A stretch of DNA of 11,715 nt from Pseudomonadota bacterium (GCA_021820785.1 JAKADE010000050.1:1-11715), one strand, 5' to 3'. Positions 1-7,170 are shown, counted from the stretch's first letter. Program-made: numbers and translations. The notes: generated from the letters alone by a model not told the origin.

Positions 1-429
1 TGCGACCTGCTCGGACTCGGCGTCAGCGCGATCAGCCACATCGGGGCGAGCTTCAGCCAGAACCACCGCGACCTGCCCGGCTGGGAAGCGGCCGTCGATG
101 CCGGTCGCCTGCCCGTGTGGCGCGGGCTCGCGCTCGAGGCCGACGACCTGTTGCGTGCCGACGTGATCCAGAGCGTGATGTGTCAGGGACGCATCGACAT
201 CGCAGCGGTGCAGGCGCGCCATGGCATCGAGTTCAACCGATATTTCGCCGATGCGCAGGCGCAGCTGCAGGCGCTCGAGGCGGACGGGCTGATCGAGATC
301 GGACCGCAGGCGATCGAGGCCACGGAGCGCGGTCAGCTGTTGCTGCGCCTGCTCGCGATGTGCTTCGACCGCTATCTGCGGGCCGCCGAGCAGACCGCCG
401 CACCACCGCGCTATTCGAAAGTCGTCTGA
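1..429 (+). CDS. hemN: Oxygen-independent coproporphyrinogen III dehydrogenase, C-terminal fragment
   Basis: This is the last 142 codons of a gene that begins before the window; the frame is open from base 1 and ends at TGA 427-429. HemN is a cytoplasmic radical-SAM enzyme that decarboxylates coproporphyrinogen III to protoporphyrinogen IX in haem synthesis without oxygen. The radical-SAM CxxxCxxC part lies outside the window. What is visible is the family's C-terminal substrate-lid domain: GLGVSAISHIG near the left edge, then RGLALEADDLLRADVIQSVMCQ, FNRYFAD, and a tail with LLRLLAMCFDRYL ending in YSKVV. From memory these match the E. coli HemN C-terminus block by block, which separates it from the shorter HemW-like paralogues. 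The gene is complete at its 3' end. No T-run terminator follows, and the next gene starts 106 bp downstream with its own promoter, so the two are probably separate transcripts. Confidence 0.93.
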   Translation, partial: CDLLGLGVSAISHIGASFSQNHRDLPGWEAAVDAGRLPVWRGLALEADDLLRADVIQSVMCQGRIDIAAVQARHGIEFNRYFADAQAQLQALEADGLIEIGPQAIEATERGQLLLRLLAMCFDRYLRAAEQTAAPPRYSKVV

Positions 430-501
430 GGGGCAGCCCGGCGCCAACAGCAACGTGCGCCGCCGCGTGCAGCGGCTGCTCGTTGCGGGGCGTCACGCCG
501 A

Positions 502-529
502 TTGACAGCGTTGACAATTCATTTATTGT
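502..529 (+). promoter_or_regulatory. Predicted sigma70-like promoter of the LacI-family gene
   Basis: A -35 hexamer TTGACA (502-507, 6/6 to consensus) is followed by a 16-bp spacer and a -10 hexamer TATTGT (524-529, 4/6). A start site about 7 bp downstream falls at position 536, the A of the lacI ATG. No Shine-Dalgarno sequence lies between the -10 and the ATG. The layout is almost identical to the promoter in front of the GH3 gene (5600-5627, - strand). The call rests on hexamer matching by eye. Confidence 0.6.
503..516 (+). promoter_or_regulatory. Candidate LacI-family autoregulatory operator
   Basis: TGACAGCGTTGACA matches 12 of 14 bases of the perfect palindrome TGACAGCGCTGTCA at 5613-5626, differing at positions 9 and 12. 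It starts one base inside the -35 hexamer, exactly as the palindrome does in the GH3 promoter. LacI-family proteins commonly bind 14-20 bp palindromes with a central CG, and a CG occupies the centre of the operator here. A repressor bound here would cover the -35 box and spacer and block transcription of its own gene. The weaker symmetry suggests lower affinity than the GH3 site. Confidence 0.6.
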
Positions 530-535
530 AGCGCG

Positions 536-1591
536 ATGCGTCGATCCCCCGCCCCCACACGCGAAGCCGCGACGATCGAGATCGTCGCGGAGCAGGCCGG
601 CGTCTCGGCCAAGACCGTTTCGCGCGTCATCAACAACGAGCGCGGCGTGCGCAGCGAAACCCGTGAGCGGGTGTTGGCGGCGATCGAGAAACTCGACTAT
701 CAACCCAACCTCGCGGCGCGCGGACTAGCCGGTGCGCGCTCGTTCCTGATCGGGCTGTTCTACGACAACCCCGGGGACTACCTGAGCGAATTCCAGACTG
801 GCGCCGTGCAGCGCTGTCGCGAGTCGAACCTGCACCTGATGGTCGAACCGCTGGAAGCGGCCGACCCTGACCTGGCGCGCAAAGTGAGCACGCTGATCCG
901 CCAGCTGCGCCTCGAAGGGGTGATCCTGCTGCCACCGCTGAGCGATCTGTCCGAAGTGCGCGCAACACTCGCCGCGGCGGGCATCCCGGCGGTGCACATC
1001 GCGCCGATGCACCGCCAGGACGATGCGCCGTCGGTCGACACCGATGATCGGGCTGCGGCGCAGCAGCTCACGAATGAACTGATCGAGCGCGGACACCGCC
1101 GCATCGGCTTCATGCTCGGGCGCGCCGGCCACCGCGCTACCGAGCAACGCTACCTCGGTTTCGCCGATGCGATGCAGGCGCACGGACTCATCGTCGATCC
1201 GAAGCTCGTGCAGACGGGCAACTTCGAGTTCGCCGACGGCCTGGCGTGCGCCCGCCGCATCCTCTCGAGCGCCGGGCGTCCGACGGCCATCTTCGCCAGC
1301 AATGACGACATGGGCGCGGCCGCCGTGTGCGTTGCGCGACAGATGGATATCGCGCTGCCGCAGCAACTGTCGATCGTGGGTTTCGACGACGCACCGGTGG
1401 CGACCATGATCTGGCCGCAACTCTCCACGGTCCGCCAGCCGGTGCGATCGATGGGTCGTGTCGCCGCCGACCTCATCATCCAGCACAAACCGCACCGGCG
1501 CGGCTGGCCGCAGCCGATGCCGCGAGCGCATCTGGATCTGCAGGTGATCCTGCGCGGCTCGATCGCCGCAGCGCCCGCCGACACGCCCTGA
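536..1591 (+). CDS. LacI-family transcriptional repressor of a sugar-utilisation locus
   Basis: This is a 351-residue LacI/GalR-family DNA-binding regulator, a normal full length. Residues 12-58 are the LacI helix-turn-helix (ATIEIVAEQAGVSAKTVSRVIN, then ETRERVLAAIEKLDYQPN), followed by the hinge helix NLAARGLAG (58-66) that enters the minor groove. Residues 70-340 form the periplasmic-binding-protein-like effector and dimer domain, with FASNDDMGAAAV (253-264) and SIVGFDDAP (279-287) as typical signatures. The ligand is presumably a sugar but cannot be read from the sequence. The start at 536 is the only ATG, since an in-frame TGA lies at 512-514. It has no Shine-Dalgarno and sits at the predicted transcription start, so leaderless translation is likely. 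The stop lies 12 bp from the end of the convergent epimerase gene. Matching operator-like sequences before this gene and before the GH3 gene suggest that it controls both. Confidence 0.93.
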   Translation: MRRSPAPTREAATIEIVAEQAGVSAKTVSRVINNERGVRSETRERVLAAIEKLDYQPNLAARGLAGARSFLIGLFYDNPGDYLSEFQTGAVQRCRESNLHLMVEPLEAADPDLARKVSTLIRQLRLEGVILLPPLSDLSEVRATLAAAGIPAVHIAPMHRQDDAPSVDTDDRAAAQQLTNELIERGHRRIGFMLGRAGHRATEQRYLGFADAMQAHGLIVDPKLVQTGNFEFADGLACARRILSSAGRPTAIFASNDDMGAAAVCVARQMDIALPQQLSIVGFDDAPVATMIWPQLSTVRQPVRSMGRVAADLIIQHKPHRRGWPQPMPRAHLDLQVILRGSIAAAPADTP

Positions 1592-1603
1592 GCGACCCGC
1601 ATC

Positions 1604-2746
1604 TCAACGCGCGGCGAACACGTCCTCGAGCGTGCTCACCGCCTCGATGATGTGATAGAAACTGCTCGCCGGCGACGGCTCCTCGACGAACGCACCGTCC
1701 GGCAGGCGCCGATCGAGCCATAAGCCGGACGCCGGCAGAAAATACGCCCGCAGCGCGCCGATCGCCTGGTCCACGGACGACCAGAGACTCTCACCGTGAG
1801 CCAGACTCGCCAGCCGCGCCAGCGTCTTGATCCGCTCGGTCTGCGGCCACAGTCGGGCATCAGGATCGTGCACTGACAGATCCGCATTCAGCGCGTTCAC
1901 GGCGAAACCGTCGTGCACACCGTGCTGCTCGGCGATCTGCGTCAGACGCAGCGCAGCGGCTCGCACCGGCGCGCGGGCCGCATCGAAGCGCAGCAGCAGA
2001 GCGGCCCATTCGAACAGATGCCCCGGCTCGACCTCTCCCGAGCGCACCAGCGCCCCGCCGGCCTTCCGCACGAACGCCTCGCGCAACGCCCCGCTCCCCG
2101 GGTCGATCCAGCTCCCGAGGGCGAGCTCCACGATGCGCTCGGCCAGCCCGCTCCACCGCGGTGATGGATCGAGATCACGCCAGGCGAGCATCGCCTCCAG
2201 CAGATGCATGTGCGGGTTGGCCAGACAGGGCGCGTTCAGGGCGGTCTCGGTGTCTGCGCGCAAGCCGGGGGTGCCGCCGAGCCGGCGCATCAGCGCCTCG
2301 AGGAGCTCCGTCGCCCGCTGAGCGCAGCCCGCGGCGGGGCCGAGGAGACGATGCGCTTCGGCAAGTGCGAGCAGCGCGAACGCCTGGTCATAGAGCAGTG
2401 CGCGCTCCTCGCGCACCGTGCCGTCGGGGCCGAGCAGCGTGCGCATCAGGCCATCGGAGCGCCGATACCGCGCATAGACATGAACCAGGCCATCAATGAC
2501 TCGCTCTCGGACGTGCTCATGCCAGCCAAATGCCGCGGCGCGCGCAAAGGCGAAAATCTGCCGGAACTGCACCCGCGCGCGGCGCGCATCGGTCACGACG
2601 GGCCCGTGTGCGCCGAGCCGCTCGTAGAATCCGCCGCCGGCGCGATCCCATCCCGAGGACGTCCAGCGCGGATACGCCTCCTGAACCAGCCAGCGGCGCA
2701 ACTGTTGGTAGGTACGCTCGGTCTCGGCGCGTGCGGCCGAGCTCAT
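1604..2746 (-). CDS. AGE-family sugar epimerase/isomerase (N-acylglucosamine 2-epimerase superfamily)
   Basis: This is a 380-residue cytoplasmic (alpha/alpha)6-barrel protein; it shows no signal peptide. The family includes N-acetylglucosamine 2-epimerase, cellobiose 2-epimerase, mannose isomerase and YihS, which rearrange C1/C2 of sugars by proton transfer between histidines. Visible family blocks are RVQFRQIFAFA (58-68), NPHMHLLEA (177-185), EPGHLFEWA (240-248), WPQTERIKT (300-308) and FYHIIEA (363-369). H243 and H365 occupy the places of the catalytic histidine pair known in YihS. The 'RVQ.RQ..AFA' block resembles proteins often annotated as mannose or mannose-6-phosphate isomerase-like, so mannose/fructose interconversion or epimerisation of a glucosidase product is plausible, but the substrate is not determined. 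The gene follows the GH3 gene on the same strand after 249 bp and converges on the LacI gene. The ATG at 2746 has no clear Shine-Dalgarno, and no ATG or GTG lies upstream in frame before the stop near 2820. Confidence 0.88.
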   Translation of the reverse strand: MSSAARAETERTYQQLRRWLVQEAYPRWTSSGWDRAGGGFYERLGAHGPVVTDARRARVQFRQIFAFARAAAFGWHEHVRERVIDGLVHVYARYRRSDGLMRTLLGPDGTVREERALLYDQAFALLALAEAHRLLGPAAGCAQRATELLEALMRRLGGTPGLRADTETALNAPCLANPHMHLLEAMLAWRDLDPSPRWSGLAERIVELALGSWIDPGSGALREAFVRKAGGALVRSGEVEPGHLFEWAALLLRFDAARAPVRAAALRLTQIAEQHGVHDGFAVNALNADLSVHDPDARLWPQTERIKTLARLASLAHGESLWSSVDQAIGALRAYFLPASGLWLDRRLPDGAFVEEPSPASSFYHIIEAVSTLEDVFAAR

Positions 2747-2856
2747 CGAAACCGTCTCGCGGATGCTGCCGCGAGCGCCAGCCGGCGCAGAGTGCGGGAT
2801 GAGATGGACAATGCAGCCTCACGTCCCCGGCGCGAACTGCCGCGCCGACGTTTGGC

Positions 2857-2885
2857 AGCATAGCGAGCCGCACCTGGCGCATCAA
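2857..2885 (-). promoter_or_regulatory. Possible internal promoter for the AGE-family gene
   Basis: Read on the - strand, TTGATG (2885-2880, 4/6 to the -35 consensus), a 17-bp spacer and TATGCT (2862-2857, 4/6 to the -10 consensus) lie about 110 bp before the AGE start codon. This would let the isomerase gene be expressed apart from the GH3 gene. No copy of the TGACAGCG-type operator overlaps it. The hexamers are only moderate, so chance is a real possibility. Confidence 0.3.
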
Positions 2886-2925
2886 CGGCGCCCCGGAAGG
2901 AAGCGCCGGTTGCCGCGACGCCAGT

Positions 2926-2943
2926 CACATCGGGGGGGATGTG
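2926..2943. repeat. Short inverted repeat with a poly-G loop between the GH3 and AGE genes
   Basis: CACATC (2926-2931) and GATGTG (2938-2943) are perfect complements around a six-base all-G loop; with the first base of the right arm the G-run is seven long (2932-2938). On the mRNA (- strand) the loop would be all C. It lies 53-70 bp after the GH3 stop. No T-run follows it on the - strand, so it is a poor intrinsic terminator; an mRNA-stabilising hairpin or chance are alternatives. Confidence 0.3.
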
Positions 2944-2995
2944 TGGGCTGTCGTCACGGCACCGGCAGAGGAAACACGGCGCTGCACCGCGCGCC

Positions 2996-5548
2996 TCAGC
3001 GCGGACAGGCAAGCGCACCGGTTGTGTCGGATTGCAGCCGGATGTCGGCCACCGCAAGGGCGAGCCGTCCCGCGGAACGCAGCGCGAACGGCGTATCGAT
3101 GCGACTCATGTTGGCGCCCGCGCGAGCGAAGCAGGAGAGCGGAACACGCAACTGCTGCCAACGCCCCACCGGCGCATGCCGCAACACGGTCGTGAGCGAA
3201 ACGACGCCCGAGCAGTGAGCACCGCACGCCATACTCAGCGTCACGGCCGAAGCTGGCCGCCGCTCGAGCCGGTAGTGCAGCGCAAGCACCATCTGACCGT
3301 TGGCCTGACGTGTGAGATTGATCGGCATCGGACCCGTCAACGCCACTGCGGCAGCGGTGGCGCCCGTCCAGCTCAATCGGCGCGCGTCCTCCTGACGCCG
3401 CCAGTCCAATGCGCTCAGAGTCACGGCGCCGGCGGCACCCTGGCCAACACCGTGGGGGATGCGCTCCGGCGTGCCGCCGCGCAGCACGGCCCAGTGCCAC
3501 CCGGCACCACTGTGCCCGGCGGAGAAGAAGCGGCCCGTATTGACCGAGGGGGCGAGCGCCACCGCGCTGCGGACCGACAGCTGCCGGAGGTTCCCGTCCG
3601 AAGCATCGCGAAGGCCATAGCCGAACGGGAACAGCGGCCTGCCCGGCACGTCGAGTCCGAACTGCAGCGGCGTGCGCGGCCACGCAAACGGGAGCGTGCC
3701 GTGGAAGTCGTAACGGATCTGCCCGTCGGGTTTGCGGAATAGGACATCGGCGACACCCTCGCCCTGCGATCCGGGCAGCCAGGCCGCGACGAACGCCGTG
3801 GACGCATCGAGCTGCGGGTTGACCCACAGCGGACGGCCGGAGAGGAACACGGACACGACCGGGATGTGTGCGGCACGCAGACGCTGCAGCAGGCGCAGAT
3901 CGCGCGCCGCCGCCGCACCGCTGAAGGCCAGATCGTGTACGTCGCCCTCGAATTCCGCATAGGGATGCTCGCCGTAGACGACGATCGCCACGTCGGGACG
4001 GCGCCGATAGTGACCGTCGATGCTCAAGGTCGCCGAACCGCCGGCGGCGCGCACCGTCGACTGGATCCCCTGCCAGATCGACTCGCCGTGCGGGAAGTCC
4101 GCGTTGGTCGTGTCCGTGCCTTGCCAGGTCAGGGTCCAGCCGCCGCATTGCATCGGAATGTTGTTGGCGCCGTCGCCCGCCACGAGCACGCGCTCATGGG
4201 GTGCGAGCGGCAGCAGATGCTGATCGTTCTTCAGCAATACCAGCGACTCGCGCACCGCTTGGCGGGCGAGCGCCCGATGCGCCGCGTCGCCGAGCAGACC
4301 GAACCGGCCGGCGAGCCTGCGCTGCGCCGGCGGCCCTTCGACCCAGAGGCGATCGCGCAGCTTGACGCGCAGGATGCGCCGCACGGCCGCATCGAGCCGG
4401 CGGCGCGGGATCTGCCCCGAACGCACCTCGGCGAGCGTGTTTTTGAACAGCGCCTTCCAGTCATCAGGCGCCATGAACATGTCCAGGCCCGCGTTCACCG
4501 CCCGCGCGCAGCGAACGTCCGTGCAGCCGGGCACCTGCCCCTGGGCATTCCAGTCACCGATCACAAACCCGTCGAAGTGCCACCGGCGCTTGAGCACCGA
4601 GGTCAGCAGCCCGTAGTTGGCGAGCATCTTCTCGCCCTGCCAGCTCGAGAAGCTCGCCATGATGACCTGCGCGCCGGCACCGATTGCCGCCTCGTAGCCA
4701 GCTGCGTCGCGGTGAATGAGCTGCCACTCGCTCTCGCGGTTGTCGCCCTGATCGACGCCATCGGTGCCGCCGTCGCCGATGAAATGCTTCGGTGTGGCGA
4801 GCACGTGTTCGGCATCGAGGAAGTGGACCGTGTTCGGCGCGCCCTGCAGTCCGAGCACCATGGCACGGGTCAGCGCGGCGACGCGGTGCGGGTCCTGCGA
4901 GTAACTCTCGTAGGTGCGCCCCCAGCGCATGTCGCTCACGACCGCCACGGTCGGCCCAAACGTCCAATCGAGCCCCACTGCACGCACCTCCTCGGCCGTG
5001 GCCCGTCCGATGCGCCGCACCAGCGCCGGGTCGTCCGCCGCGCCCAGCGCGACGTTCTGCGGAAAGACGGTGGCACCGTAGATGTCGTTCGCGCCGTGCA
5101 CGGCATCCATGCCCCACATCACCGGGATGGGGCGCTTCACGCCCGGAACGCGCATCGAATCACGGTAGAACCGGTTCGCGAGCGACAGCCAGGCCTGCGG
5201 CGGGGCGGTGACCGCGCCGTCCGGTTTGGAATTGCCGCCGTTGAGGATGGCCCCGACCGGCCAGCGCAGCAGGTCCCGGGGCCGGATGCCGCTGATATCG
5301 GCCTGGATCAGCTGGCCCACCTTCTGGCGCAGCGTCAACTGCGAGAGGATCCGCTCGACCCGACGTTCGAGCGCCGCGCTGTCCCTCTGGGCCGGATAGA
5401 GCACCGGCCAGCGCTCCGGATGCACCACAGCCTCGGCCGCGGTGACGCTCACGATGCCGCCCGCGCCGAGCACGAGACCGATGCCGGCGGCGAGCCGTGC
5501 ACCGCGTACCCGGCGAGCGACGCCCCGATCCGATCCGGTTCTCATCAT
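2996..5548 (-). CDS. Exported GH3 beta-glucosidase / exo-beta-glucanase (ExoP-like)
   Basis: This is an 850-residue glycoside hydrolase family 3 enzyme that removes glucosyl units from the non-reducing ends of beta-glucans or beta-glucosides. A Sec-type signal peptide is visible: basic residues 8-18, a hydrophobic core at 19-37 and an Ala-rich exit near residue 40. The protein is therefore periplasmic or secreted. The (beta/alpha)8 domain carries WTFGPTVAV (195-203), RWGRTYESYSQDP (208-220), KHFIGDGGTDG (254-264) and FVIGDWN (328-334), where D332 is the expected nucleophile. The second domain carries GEHPYAEFEGD (526-536), which in barley and ExoP-type GH3 enzymes supplies the acid/base glutamate. 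GRPLWVNP (571-578) and the FGYGL motif (642-646) follow. Residues from about 670 to 850 add the C-terminal beta-sandwich typical of ExoP-like members. Two adjacent ATGs open the frame (5548 and 5545), with only a weak G-rich stretch as ribosome site. A LacI-type operator overlaps its promoter. Confidence 0.93.
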   Translation of the reverse strand: MMRTGSDRGVARRVRGARLAAGIGLVLGAGGIVSVTAAEAVVHPERWPVLYPAQRDSAALERRVERILSQLTLRQKVGQLIQADISGIRPRDLLRWPVGAILNGGNSKPDGAVTAPPQAWLSLANRFYRDSMRVPGVKRPIPVMWGMDAVHGANDIYGATVFPQNVALGAADDPALVRRIGRATAEEVRAVGLDWTFGPTVAVVSDMRWGRTYESYSQDPHRVAALTRAMVLGLQGAPNTVHFLDAEHVLATPKHFIGDGGTDGVDQGDNRESEWQLIHRDAAGYEAAIGAGAQVIMASFSSWQGEKMLANYGLLTSVLKRRWHFDGFVIGDWNAQGQVPGCTDVRCARAVNAGLDMFMAPDDWKALFKNTLAEVRSGQIPRRRLDAAVRRILRVKLRDRLWVEGPPAQRRLAGRFGLLGDAAHRALARQAVRESLVLLKNDQHLLPLAPHERVLVAGDGANNIPMQCGGWTLTWQGTDTTNADFPHGESIWQGIQSTVRAAGGSATLSIDGHYRRRPDVAIVVYGEHPYAEFEGDVHDLAFSGAAAARDLRLLQRLRAAHIPVVSVFLSGRPLWVNPQLDASTAFVAAWLPGSQGEGVADVLFRKPDGQIRYDFHGTLPFAWPRTPLQFGLDVPGRPLFPFGYGLRDASDGNLRQLSVRSAVALAPSVNTGRFFSAGHSGAGWHWAVLRGGTPERIPHGVGQGAAGAVTLSALDWRRQEDARRLSWTGATAAAVALTGPMPINLTRQANGQMVLALHYRLERRPASAVTLSMACGAHCSGVVSLTTVLRHAPVGRWQQLRVPLSCFARAGANMSRIDTPFALRSAGRLALAVADIRLQSDTTGALACPR

Positions 5549-5572
5549 GTGCTGCCGCCCGCCCTATGGATC

Positions 5573-5588
5573 CCGCCCTTCGGGGCGG
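5573..5588 (-). other. Stem-loop in the predicted 5' leader of the GH3 mRNA
   Basis: Six perfect G/C pairs (5573-5578 with 5583-5588) close a four-base loop, TTCG on the + strand and CGAA in the GH3 mRNA. With a predicted start near 5593, the hairpin would begin about 5 nt from the mRNA's 5' end and end 24 nt before the ATG. Hairpins so close to a 5' end can protect mRNA from decay. No T-run follows on either strand, which argues against an intrinsic terminator. Confidence 0.45.
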
Positions 5589-5599
5589 CGTGACGGGGG

Positions 5600-5627
5600 A
5601 GAATACACGGCATGACAGCGCTGTCAA
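5600..5627 (-). promoter_or_regulatory. Predicted sigma70-like promoter of the GH3 gene
   Basis: Read on the - strand, TTGACA (5627-5622, 6/6), a 16-bp spacer and TATTCT (5605-5600, 4/6) form a good promoter. Predicted initiation is near 5593, giving a leader of about 45 nt. The -35, spacer length and -10 type repeat those of the lacI promoter, and the same operator-like sequence overlaps the -35 in both. The promoter separates this gene from the MATE gene, whose stop lies 31 bp upstream of it. Confidence 0.65.
5613..5626. promoter_or_regulatory. Perfect 14-bp palindromic LacI-type operator (GH3 promoter)
   Basis: TGACAGCGCTGTCA is its own reverse complement over all 14 bases, with the central CG common to LacI-family operators. 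It overlaps the -35 box and the spacer of the predicted GH3 promoter, the classic repressor position. Its near-copy at 503-516 lies before the LacI gene of the same cluster. Similar TGACA..TGTCA sites are, from memory, typical of sugar-responsive LacI regulators in Xanthomonadales and Alteromonadales; that parallel is not verified here. Confidence 0.78.
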
Positions 5628-5658
5628 TCTGGGCCTCGGTCACGCCGGACTCGGCGAT

Positions 5659-7092
5659 TCAAAGGCGGATGCGCTCCCACGCGCGAGACCGCCAGCGCAG
5701 GAACAGCGAGGTGCCGAGCAGCACCACATAAATGATCACGGCACTCCAGCCACCCCGAGCGCCCCAGCCGAACTGCGGCAGAAAGTGGAACCAGCCCTGT
5801 CCCGGAGCGAACGTGAAGGCGTGGGCGAGCGGCAGAAAGACCAGCCAGCAGACCGGAAAGATCAGTGCCGCGGGTACCCGGACATCGCCGGCCCCACGCA
5901 GGCACATGCTGCTGCCGAGGTTCAGGCCATCGAAGAACTGGTAGCCGGCCGCGAGCCACAGCAACTGCGTCCCAAGCTGCACGGCCGCAGCCGCGTGCGG
6001 GTCGCGCGCCGCGGCGAACAGGGGCAGCAGCCACGGCCCCGCGGCCGCCAGCACCAGACCGATTCCGCCCATCAGCAGCGCCGCGAGCAGGATCACGCGG
6101 GTGCCGAGACGAAACGCCCAGGCCCGATCCCCGGCGCCGATCGACTGGCCGACCAGCGTTGCCGCAGCGGTCGCGATCCCGATCCCGGGCATGTAGGCCA
6201 TGGACGTGAGCACGGTCACCATCTGCGTCGCGGCACCGTCCACCATGCCGTAGCGCACCTGCATCATCTGAAAGACGGCAAAGCCGATCACATCCGCTGC
6301 CGGCATCAGTCCGAGCGGGATCCCGAGCCGCAACTGGCGGCGCACGCTGTGCCAGCGGGGCCGCCAGGTGAGATGGGAACGGAACGCGCTGCGGATCGGG
6401 GCGCGCAGGAACAGTACGAACCCAAACAGGAATCCCACGGCCTGCGCCGCGTTGCTGGCCCACGCGGACCCTGCGACGCCCCAGCCGAAGTGGAAAATGA
6501 ACAGCTCGTTGAACAGTCCGTTGGCGATGGCCGCCGCGGCGGCCACCCCGAAGCTGACGCGGGTGCGGCCGATGCCGTTGAAGAAGCCCATCATGGCCCA
6601 GGCCGCCACCGCGAAGCAGGCGCCACCGATGCGCGGCAACCAGAACTGACCGGCGAGCCGGGCGATGCGTGGCGCGAAGCCGAACGGCAGCAGCAGCCAG
6701 TGCCCCGCGAACCCGAGTGCGACGCACACCGGAGTGATCCACAGCGTCAGCCACAACGCGGTCCATGCTGCTTGCGCGGCGCAGCGGAAGCGGCGCGCGC
6801 CGTGGGCGTGCGAGGCCAGCGTCTGCACTGCCATGCTCGAACCGCCGAGCACCAGGAGCACCCCGAGAATCAGCCATTGCACCGCACCGACGGCCGCCAG
6901 CGCCGCGGTGGAAATATGGCCGATGAACCACATGTCGGTGAGGTTCAGGACGACCTGAACGGCGCTGTTGACCATCAGCGGCAGGGCCAGCGCCCACACC
7001 GCCCGCAGGTCGATATGCGTTCGACCGTCGCGGTCCCGGCGCTGCGCCGGCAGCGTCCGCGAGTCACGGTCCACGTCAGCTCCAATATCCAT
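5659..7092 (-). CDS. MATE-family multidrug/toxin efflux transporter
   Basis: This is a 477-residue inner-membrane protein with about twelve hydrophobic segments between residues 31 and 467, the usual MATE size and topology. MATE proteins export cationic drugs, dyes or metabolites in exchange for Na+ or H+. Family features are the first-helix block LPLMVNSAVQVVLNLTDMWFIG (37-58) with the acidic residue D53, the repeat-like second half starting near residue 255 (GIPLGLMPAADVIGFAVF), GIGIATAAATLVGQSIGAGD (303-322) and CLRGAGDVRVP (397-407). It is closer to the NorM/DinF-type branch than to eukaryotic MATEs, but the substrate is unknown. The ATG at 7092 lacks a ribosome site. A GTG at 7074 (codon 7) is preceded by GGAG at a 5-bp spacing and may be the true start, giving 471 residues. 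It lies upstream of the GH3 gene on the same strand, but the promoter between them suggests separate control. Confidence 0.92.
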   Translation of the reverse strand: MDIGADVDRDSRTLPAQRRDRDGRTHIDLRAVWALALPLMVNSAVQVVLNLTDMWFIGHISTAALAAVGAVQWLILGVLLVLGGSSMAVQTLASHAHGARRFRCAAQAAWTALWLTLWITPVCVALGFAGHWLLLPFGFAPRIARLAGQFWLPRIGGACFAVAAWAMMGFFNGIGRTRVSFGVAAAAAIANGLFNELFIFHFGWGVAGSAWASNAAQAVGFLFGFVLFLRAPIRSAFRSHLTWRPRWHSVRRQLRLGIPLGLMPAADVIGFAVFQMMQVRYGMVDGAATQMVTVLTSMAYMPGIGIATAAATLVGQSIGAGDRAWAFRLGTRVILLAALLMGGIGLVLAAAGPWLLPLFAAARDPHAAAAVQLGTQLLWLAAGYQFFDGLNLGSSMCLRGAGDVRVPAALIFPVCWLVFLPLAHAFTFAPGQGWFHFLPQFGWGARGGWSAVIIYVVLLGTSLFLRWRSRAWERIRL

Positions 7093-7170
7093 GCGTCTAC
7101 TTGTGAGGAGGGCCCGTCATTCTCGCATGCGGCCCTTTACTCGGCGCCTGCGCCCGTGCACCGTATCGGC

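Noticed and set aside
2978..2995. GGCGC/GCGCC stem with an 8-base loop immediately after the GH3 stop as a terminator
   Set aside because: Only five pairs, and the downstream - strand sequence GTGTTTCC has just three Ts in a row.
2925..4148. A 407-codon open frame on the - strand in another frame within the GH3 gene
   Set aside because: It is Arg/Ala/Cys-rich with no recognisable motif, and it overlaps the well-supported GH3 C-terminal half.
3866..5593. A 575-codon open frame on the + strand opposite the GH3 gene
   Set aside because: It is a shadow of the GH3 coding frame: rich in Arg, His and Ala with no domain signature, while the - strand frame carries all GH3 motifs.
5643..5656. A five-pair CGCCG/CGGCG hairpin right after the MATE stop as a terminator
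   Set aside because: The stem is short and no T-run follows on the - strand; such hairpins are frequent by chance in G+C-rich DNA.
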